A stretch of 12,609 nucleotides of DNA from Candidatus Woesearchaeota archaeon UBA119 (GTDB taxonomy: Archaea; Nanobdellota; Nanobdellia; Woesearchaeales; UBA119), in assembly GCA_002505945.1 (NCBI GenBank), contig DAWM01000006.1, forward strand, positions 5,671 through 18,279, written 5' to 3'. The notes beneath the pieces were generated by a model. The model did not search any database. It was given only the letters and a program-made list of their open reading frames with translations, and was not told where the DNA came from. Shown here piece by piece: positions 7,532 to 12,609 of the stretch. The first letter of the stretch is position 1, and the number at the start of each line of letters is the position of its first letter. Position numbers and translations under genes: made by a program.

Positions 7532-9463
7532 TTGGCTGAAAATCAGGATAATAAGGACATTGATATCAAAAAGGCGGATTACGGAGCAGGGAGTATCACT
7601 GTGCTTTCGGGGCTGCAGGCAGTAAGAAAGAGACCCGGGATGTATATTGGTTCTACCTCATCTAGAGGCCTCCATCATATGGTTTATGAACTGGTTGACA
7701 ATGCGATAGATGAGGCTATGGCTGGCTACTGCAAGAACATCCATGTTTCAATGAACCAGGATGGAAGCATAACTGTCTCTGATGATGGTCGAGGAATCCC
7801 TGTTGAAAAGCATGAGAAATACAATGCCCCTGCCTGTCAGATTGCTTTGACAAAGCTTCATGCTGGAGGAAAATTTGACAAAAAGGCATACAAGGTTAGT
7901 GGAGGTCTTCATGGGGTAGGTGTTTCTGTGGTGAATGGCCTTTCTTCCAAGCTTGTTTTAGAGATAAAAAGGGATGGTTTTCACTGGTATCAGGAATACG
8001 CAAGAGGAAAACCAACTTCAGAATTGAAAAAGCTTCATCCTACTTCTGAAACGGGTACTAAAATAACCTTTTTTCCAGACCCTCAGATATTCACGGTTTT
8101 GGAATTCTCATATGAAATCCTGAGCTCAAGGTTGAGAGAACTGGCTTTCTTGAATCCAGGCGTTTGTATAAGTCTTGTAGATGAAAATCCTGAACAACCA
8201 AGAAAAGAAACCTTCCTTTATCATGAAGGGATTGTGAGCTTTATTAAATTCCTCAATGAGGGCAAGAAACCAATCCATGATCCCATATACTTCAATAAGA
8301 CTGAGGAAGGGGTTGCAGTTGAGGTTGCCATTCAATACACAGATTCATTCAACACAACACTTTTTTCCTTTGTAAACAACATAAATACAATAGAAGGAGG
8401 GACACATCTCTCAGGTTTCAAGGCTGCCCTCACAAGAAGCCTTAATTCTTATGTTGATAAGAACATGAACGGCAATAATAATCTTCGCCTCACAAGTAAT
8501 GATTTGAAGGAAGGGCTTACAGCAATCCTTTCCATCAAGGTCCCAGAACCGCAGTTTGAAGGCCAGACCAAGACAAAGCTGGGCAACTCAGAAGTGAGAG
8601 GTATCGTTGATAGTATTACCTTTGAGCGCCTATCAACATTCTTTGCAGAGAATCCTAGCTCAGTCAAAGCCATCCTTAGCAAGGCAATAACCGCTGCTAA
8701 AGCAAGAGAGGCCGCGAGGAAAGCAAGGGAACTTGTAAGGAGAAAAGGCATTTTAGAGAATACCTCATTGCCAGGAAAACTGGCTGATTGTGCTAACAAG
8801 GATCCCAAGAAATCTGAAATCTTCATCGTAGAAGGAGACTCTGCAGGAGGTTCTGCTAAGCAGGGAAGAGATAGGGATTTTCAGGCCATTCTGCCTTTAA
8901 GAGGGAAGATACTAAATGTAGAGAAAGCAAGACTAGACAAAATGCTTTCCAACAAAGAGATAGTATCAATAATCTCAGCTCTAGGAACAGGGATTGGAGA
9001 TGACTTTGACATCAAAAAGCTTAGGTATCACAAGATTGTGATTATGACTGATGCTGATGTGGATGGTGCCCACATCCGAACATTGCTTTTGACATTCTTC
9101 TTTAGACATATGAGAAAACTGGTTGATGATGGTCATATTTATATTGCTCAGCCCCCTTTATATAAGGTGGGAAAGGGCAAATCCGCCCAATATCTTTTCA
9201 GAGAGATCGAGCTAAAGAGGTACTTTGAGCAGAGGGGGGATGAGAAAGTCTATATCCAGCGTTATAAAGGCCTTGGAGAGATGAACCCGCAGCAGCTTTG
9301 GGACACAACAATGGACCCCAGTTCCAGAAGAATGCTTCAAGTAACCCTTGAGGATGCTGCAGAGGCAGATCGGATTTTCGGCATACTTATGGGGGAGGAT
9401 GTATCTGCAAGAAGGAAATTCATTGAGGACAATGCAGAGCAGGTCCAGAACCTTGATGTCTGA
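7532..9463 (+). CDS. gyrB: DNA gyrase subunit B
   Basis: GyrB is the ATPase and TOPRIM subunit of the type IIA topoisomerase that introduces negative supercoils. Numbering from TTG 7532 (643 residues), the GHKL ATPase domain shows YELVDNAIDEA (general base E53, Mg-binding N57), DDGRGIP and GGLHGVGVSVVNGLS. The transducer has QTKTKLGN with K347. The TOPRIM domain has EGDSAGG (E434), PLRGKILNVEKA and TDADVDGAHI (D507, D509). The C-terminal RYKGLGEMNPQQLW closes the family. The large insert seen in E. coli GyrB is absent. An upstream in-frame GTG at 7523 would add only three residues and lies inside the ribosome binding site. GyrB rather than ParE is favoured by close similarity throughout, but the two are hard to separate by eye. 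gyrA is not adjacent. Archaeal gyrases are generally of bacterial origin. Confidence 0.95.
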   Translation: MAENQDNKDIDIKKADYGAGSITVLSGLQAVRKRPGMYIGSTSSRGLHHMVYELVDNAIDEAMAGYCKNIHVSMNQDGSITVSDDGRGIPVEKHEKYNAPACQIALTKLHAGGKFDKKAYKVSGGLHGVGVSVVNGLSSKLVLEIKRDGFHWYQEYARGKPTSELKKLHPTSETGTKITFFPDPQIFTVLEFSYEILSSRLRELAFLNPGVCISLVDENPEQPRKETFLYHEGIVSFIKFLNEGKKPIHDPIYFNKTEEGVAVEVAIQYTDSFNTTLFSFVNNINTIEGGTHLSGFKAALTRSLNSYVDKNMNGNNNLRLTSNDLKEGLTAILSIKVPEPQFEGQTKTKLGNSEVRGIVDSITFERLSTFFAENPSSVKAILSKAITAAKAREAARKARELVRRKGILENTSLPGKLADCANKDPKKSEIFIVEGDSAGGSAKQGRDRDFQAILPLRGKILNVEKARLDKMLSNKEIVSIISALGTGIGDDFDIKKLRYHKIVIMTDADVDGAHIRTLLLTFFFRHMRKLVDDGHIYIAQPPLYKVGKGKSAQYLFREIELKRYFEQRGDEKVYIQRYKGLGEMNPQQLWDTTMDPSSRRMLQVTLEDAAEADRIFGILMGEDVSARRKFIEDNAEQVQNLDV

Positions 9464-9521
9464 TGATAATGATAAGGGTAATGTCAGTTTGTGTGAGGTG
9501 CCGTGTAGACGCTGAACATAA

Positions 9522-9576
9522 TTAAGTTAACTTAACCACCCTTCCTAGGAAAATTTAAAAGTTATGGTTACCATAA
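9522..9576. promoter_or_regulatory. Three consecutive palindromes around the HIT gene promoter (candidate operator)
   Basis: Three perfect inverted repeats lie in 55 bases: TTAAGTTAACTTAA at 9522-9535, TTCCTAGGAA at 9542-9551, and TTATGGT-T-ACCATAA at 9562-9576. The first and third share the pattern TTAnG(G)TTA(C)CnTAA. The second abuts the upstream edge of the TATA-like box, and the third falls between that box and the predicted transcription start. This placement suits a dimeric regulator. No candidate regulator is encoded in the window. Confidence 0.45.
9550..9561 (+). promoter_or_regulatory. Probable TATA box of the HIT gene
   Basis: AAAATTTAAAAG is centred about 37 bases before the ATG at 9593. 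Transcription would start near 9582, and GAGGG at 9582-9586, six bases before the ATG, is a Shine-Dalgarno-like sequence at good spacing. The transcript would therefore begin very close to its own ribosome binding site. Confidence 0.5.
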
Positions 9577-9592
9577 TCAATGAGGGATAAAA

Positions 9593-10003
9593 ATGCAAGA
9601 TTGTCTATTCTGTAAGATTGCTAACAAGGAAATACCATCTTTCAAGGTATGGGAGAATGATAAATATTTGGCTTTCTTAGATATAAATCCAATAAAGCAA
9701 GGGCATATTTTACTTATTCCTAAGAAACATTTCCCTTATCTGTTTGATATGCCTGATGAAGAATATAATCAGTTGATGGAAACCGCCAAGAAGCTTTCTC
9801 TTCCCCTTAAAGAATACTTTCAGGCGAATAGAATCGGAATGATTGTAGAGGGCTTGGCAGTAGATCACGTGCATGTTCATCTCGTTCCCATCAACAAAGT
9901 AGGGGAGCTTAACCCTGCGAATTCCAAAGAAGGCAATCAAGAGGAATTAAAGAGTCTGGCAGATAAACTAATCCAATATTTTAATAGTTCTTTAGGGCAT
10001 TAA
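9593..10003 (+). CDS. HIT-family nucleotide hydrolase/transferase
   Basis: HIT proteins cleave nucleoside phosphoramidates, dinucleoside polyphosphates or related nucleotides through a histidine nucleophile. The triad is HVHVH at residues 92-96 followed by LVP, with H94 the likely nucleophile by alignment to the HxHxH family motif. Upstream are FLDINPIKQGHILLIPKKH (27-46), the nucleotide-binding half of the fold, and an N-terminal CLFC (C4, C7), which with histidines such as H46 and H92 fits the zinc site seen in many HIT proteins. The length of 136 residues is normal for the Hint/Fhit-like branch. The usual glycine-rich approach to the HIT motif reads VEGLAVDHVHVH, which is acceptable. The substrate cannot be read from the sequence. 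The last 23 bases overlap the 3' end of the convergent gene. Confidence 0.93.
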   Translation: MQDCLFCKIANKEIPSFKVWENDKYLAFLDINPIKQGHILLIPKKHFPYLFDMPDEEYNQLMETAKKLSLPLKEYFQANRIGMIVEGLAVDHVHVHLVPINKVGELNPANSKEGNQEELKSLADKLIQYFNSSLGH

Positions 10004-10910
10004 TCATCTCTTCTTTAGAATTAGTGTGCCTTATCCTGTTGGCCAGATCCGAGAGCCCAAACACACCTTCAATCCAATTAGCAAAATCATTCTTCTGCTC
10101 ATTCACATAATGGCTGAAAACTTCATCCGGCATCTTCTCAAGCTCATATAGAAGCTCTTGGATAGAATACAAAGTAGCGTTAGAAAGCCTAAAACCCTCT
10201 TCTTCATTACATCTCTGGCTGAACAACTTAAACCTTTCAGCGCTTCTCATCATCTCTTTAAGCTCGTTTATATTCTGCTCAATCTCCTCCTCTTTCTCAA
10301 GCAGAAGCTGCCTTGTTTCTTGATATTGCTCATTCCTCACAACCCACTCAGATTCAAGTTCCTTGAGCTTGATCAGCTTTCTATAGACCTTCTCTTCAAT
10401 GTCCTCTGTATCAAGAAAAAAGAACTCTCCTTTGTTTAAAGTATCATGAAAAATCTTCATTCTCTTGACAAGATTGCTGGACAAATGGCTTTGTATATTT
10501 GATTGTCCTTTTTCTTCTTTGAACCTTTTTTCAAGCTGCTTGAAGAAGGAAAAATCTTTGGGATTCCTTGCTTCTCTTTGCTCTTCTTTATTCTGCTTTT
10601 CTTCCTTTCCTTTATCCTTACTTTCTTCTTTATTGCTCTCTTTATTTCTGTGCCAGGCTGATTTTGAGCCCTGCACTTTATTTCTATAACCCTTTAAATC
10701 TAACTCTTCTTTGCTCTCTTCATTCTTCTTTAATGATAAAGGCAGCCTTTTATTGTCTTCCTCTTTCTCTTTTTTCTTCCTCTCTTCAATCTTATGGCTT
10801 AACTCTTGGGTATGTCTGTCTAGTATTGTCTCAGGAAGAGAATTAGGTACATCTTCTTTATCCCCCTTTGAACCCCTAATTAAACTCATCTGCAGACCCC
10901 CAACATTCAT
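9981..10910 (-). CDS. Charged coiled-coil protein with a DUF5752-like C-terminal domain, function unknown
   Basis: I do not recognise a named gene. The protein has three visible parts. Residues about 35-135 are extremely hydrophilic, rich in Lys, Glu, Arg and Asn, and probably disordered. Residues about 163-225 form a heptad-like helical stretch (KLIKLKELESEW, then LLLEKEEEIEQNINELKEMM). Residues about 239-309 form a compact domain with hydrophobic and aromatic signatures: LYSIQELLYELEKMPDEVF, SHYVNEQKNDFANWIEGVF and LANRIRHT. From memory the NDFANWI core resembles DUF5752, a domain found in archaea and bacteria; this was not searched. There is no signal peptide or membrane segment, so the protein is likely cytoplasmic. 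The ATG at 10910 has GAGGT upstream, but a TATA-like box at 10922-10930 would start transcription near 10900, which favours the second ATG at 10889 (Met8). Confidence 0.75.
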   Translation of the reverse strand: MNVGGLQMSLIRGSKGDKEDVPNSLPETILDRHTQELSHKIEERKKKEKEEDNKRLPLSLKKNEESKEELDLKGYRNKVQGSKSAWHRNKESNKEESKDKGKEEKQNKEEQREARNPKDFSFFKQLEKRFKEEKGQSNIQSHLSSNLVKRMKIFHDTLNKGEFFFLDTEDIEEKVYRKLIKLKELESEWVVRNEQYQETRQLLLEKEEEIEQNINELKEMMRSAERFKLFSQRCNEEEGFRLSNATLYSIQELLYELEKMPDEVFSHYVNEQKNDFANWIEGVFGLSDLANRIRHTNSKEEMINALKNY

Positions 10911-10921
10911 TTAATAAACCT

Positions 10922-10930
10922 CTTTAAATA
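10922..10930 (-). promoter_or_regulatory. Possible TATA box of the coiled-coil gene
   Basis: On the minus strand TATTTAAAG lies in the 38-base gap between the surface protein stop and the coiled-coil gene. The predicted start near 10900 falls just inside the annotated frame and about 12 bases before Met8, where GGGGGT could act as a ribosome binding site. If the gene is instead co-transcribed with the surface protein gene, the ATG at 10910 remains possible. Confidence 0.4.
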
Positions 10931-10948
10931 GTTTTTTGTTTTTACTTT

Positions 10949-12609
10949 TTAAGTAATCTCAATATAAAAAGATAACTTGTTTGTTCCACTTTTGTAATCC
11001 CTTAACAAGGCAGGCACTCTTATCTCGTAGTCATATGTGCCGTATTTCCCAACTGATGCGGGATTGAGTTCAGCGATAAACACAAAATCCTCATCATCAG
11101 AAGCATCATATTGTAGATTGCCGGAGTCATCACTTGAATCCCATAATATCCCTGTTTTAAAGTTTTCATTATCAGTACTGTTTACAATTGGCACATCCTC
11201 AATAGTCCTGCTTGCTAGGGTAAAGTTTCTTGTTTCAATAGGTGTATTAGTTCCGTTACCCCAAATCTCCTTTATTGAATCAGTAAATGAGGTTGTATTA
11301 AGATTTGTATCAATATCATCAAAATCTGAAGATGGATCTCCTATAGTGTTTCTTCCGATTGCTATTAAATTGTTATATACAAAGTTGCTATCAGCATCAG
11401 CAACAAAGATATTTCCTGAGAAACCTGGGTTATCTTCATAGTCAATAATCTTATCGCCTGCAGCATTAGCTAGGATTACATCAGTAGAAACATTGCCATA
11501 GAAATATTGGTACAATTCCACTATAATTGTATTGTTTGCCTGGTTGTTAGAATAGCTGGTTTCATTCAGACTCTCGTCTAAATTTGCTACTGCAAATATA
11601 TTGTTCTTACCCGCTTCCAAGGTATAGGATTCATTGACCGTCGCATTCTCCTCCGAGGCTAGATAATCAATCGTTTGGTTTTCTCCAACCTGGTTCTCAG
11701 AAGACACAGAACCCTTAAAAAACTGCACTACAAAGGATTCTTCGGCATCACTTAACCCCCTGTTTGATACATTAGCATATATTGTAATTTCGGTTCCTTC
11801 TATCCTGCTCTCATCACTGAACCAAATGTCATCTTGTTCTATTACCAAGTCAGGTGCGCTTATATTTAATGTGAAGTTGCTGTCTGCAAAACCAGAATTC
11901 CCTTCAGTATCATTACACCACACATTCCATTCAAAGACCCCAATATCAAAATATATGTTTTCAAAGGTGTTCTCTTGATTGTTCAATGGGCTTGATTCAG
12001 TCTCATTCGCCTCTAAGCCGTCCTGCCCGAAGTAAAGGATACATGTATCAAGGTTGATATCATATGGCTCATATGTAAAATTAACATTTCCTGAGCCTCG
12101 TTCATCATAATCCTCAGGCGAAATCAAAGTTATGCTTGGCGGAGTGGTATCTGGAAGAATATCAAAGGTCTCATAATCGTAGGAATCATCCTTGCTAGAA
12201 GGTGTTGAAGCTGACAATGCTGTATAATTTCCTTCATCATAATTTGAGGTTGACCAGTTCCAGGTCCAGAACCCATCCACTCCGGTAGATCCAGTTTTAT
12301 TTGCTACTAATGTTACTTCACTCTTTAAACCTGTTTGAGTAACCTCGCTAGTAGGCAAATAAGTTACATTCATCTCAACCCAATAAAGATACATCTGGCT
12401 TGTAACGCCACCTCCTGGTTTGTAAATCCTCCCCTGAAGTCTTGTTTTGTTTAACTCAGGCCAACTAAGAGTTGCATAATCAGTTGTAATCTCATGCCAG
12501 CTTGAAGTTACCTTAGAGAGTGTATTGGTACCGCTGAATGCATCTGAATAAGATATTCCATTATCTACACTATATCTCAAATACCAGTTGCCAGCCATCT
12601 GAGGCACCT
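10949..12609 (-). CDS. Large secreted/surface protein with Ig-like and CARDB domains (5'-truncated by window edge)
   Basis: This is the C-terminal 552 or so residues of a protein whose start lies beyond the window; the GTG at 12607 is only the first start-like codon in the fragment. It is rich in Asn, Ser, Thr and Asp and contains about 20 N-glycosylation sequons (NxS/T), as expected for an exported archaeal surface protein. In order I see a beta-rich segment (1-85), an Ig-like repeat ending near 152, a second starting TTPPSITLISPE (154-250) with cysteines C189 and C231 that could pair, a CARDB-like domain (APDLVIEQDDIWF through NNQANNTIIVE, 251-364), and a C-terminal module (365-552) with TGILWDSSDD and GKYGTYDYEIRVPALLRDYK. 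I recall similar C-terminal modules in large DPANN surface proteins, unverified. No C-terminal transmembrane helix or sorting signal follows; the protein ends SFYIEIT. A role in adhesion or host contact is inference. Confidence 0.85.
   Translation of the reverse strand, partial: VPQMAGNWYLRYSVDNGISYSDAFSGTNTLSKVTSSWHEITTDYATLSWPELNKTRLQGRIYKPGGGVTSQMYLYWVEMNVTYLPTSEVTQTGLKSEVTLVANKTGSTGVDGFWTWNWSTSNYDEGNYTALSASTPSSKDDSYDYETFDILPDTTPPSITLISPEDYDERGSGNVNFTYEPYDINLDTCILYFGQDGLEANETESSPLNNQENTFENIYFDIGVFEWNVWCNDTEGNSGFADSNFTLNISAPDLVIEQDDIWFSDESRIEGTEITIYANVSNRGLSDAEESFVVQFFKGSVSSENQVGENQTIDYLASEENATVNESYTLEAGKNNIFAVANLDESLNETSYSNNQANNTIIVELYQYFYGNVSTDVILANAAGDKIIDYEDNPGFSGNIFVADADSNFVYNNLIAIGRNTIGDPSSDFDDIDTNLNTTSFTDSIKEIWGNGTNTPIETRNFTLASRTIEDVPIVNSTDNENFKTGILWDSSDDSGNLQYDASDDEDFVFIAELNPASVGKYGTYDYEIRVPALLRDYKSGTNKLSFYIEIT

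Noticed and set aside
10560..10800. Pyrimidine-rich plus strand as a possible repeat or CRISPR-like array
   Set aside because: There is no regular repeat unit or spacer structure; it is explained by Lys/Glu-rich codons on the minus strand.
10821..10838. LPET near the N-terminus of the coiled-coil protein as a sortase-type signal
   Set aside because: Sortase signals are C-terminal and followed by a hydrophobic stretch and basic tail; here the motif is N-terminal in a protein without a signal peptide.
10158..10914. Plus-strand frames rich in Leu, Phe and Ser that look like membrane proteins
   Set aside because: They are the complement of the Lys/Glu-rich coiled-coil gene; purine-rich coding sequence gives hydrophobic antisense translations.

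Overview
The window looks like chromosomal DNA of an archaeon, most probably a DPANN lineage of the Woesearchaeota/Pacearchaeota kind. The evidence is a family B DNA polymerase of archaeal type, an aNop5-fibrillarin pair, archease, an ABCE1/Rli1 recycling factor, TATA-like boxes about 25 bases before several start codons, compact spacing, and a sequon-rich CARDB/Ig-like surface protein. The DNA gyrase B subunit is of bacterial type, which is common in archaea that acquired gyrase. The lineage call is inference from gene content; no marker phylogeny was run.

Layout. Positions 1-2181 (minus) hold most of a family B DNA polymerase, cut at its C-terminus by the window start. A 96-base divergent spacer separates it from a plus-strand series: aNop5 (2278-3279), fibrillarin (3281-3955), archease (3980-4426), an M29-type aminopeptidase (4471-5565), ABCE1 (5642-7408), GyrB (about 7532-9463) and a HIT-family protein (9593-10003). 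Converging on the HIT gene from the minus strand are a charged coiled-coil protein with a conserved-looking C-terminal domain (9981-10910) and, upstream of it, the 3' part of a large surface protein gene that runs off the window end (10949-12609). No gap exceeds about 130 bases. I saw no tRNA, rRNA, CRISPR array, transposon or integrase.

How the genes fit together. aNop5 and fibrillarin are two of the three proteins of the box C/D methylation RNP. Archease, which activates the RNA ligase RtcB, follows 24 bases later, so the first block is an RNA modification and processing unit. ABCE1 splits ribosomes after termination. The polymerase and GyrB serve replication and DNA topology. From the HIT gene's 3' end onward the window changes from conserved information-processing genes to lineage-specific proteins, one likely intracellular and one extracellular.

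The least explained parts are three consecutive perfect palindromes around the HIT promoter, the unassigned coiled-coil protein, a surface protein with no visible C-terminal anchor, and a weak C/D-box-like element over the gyrB stop codon. I found no clear undescribed defence or mobile system.
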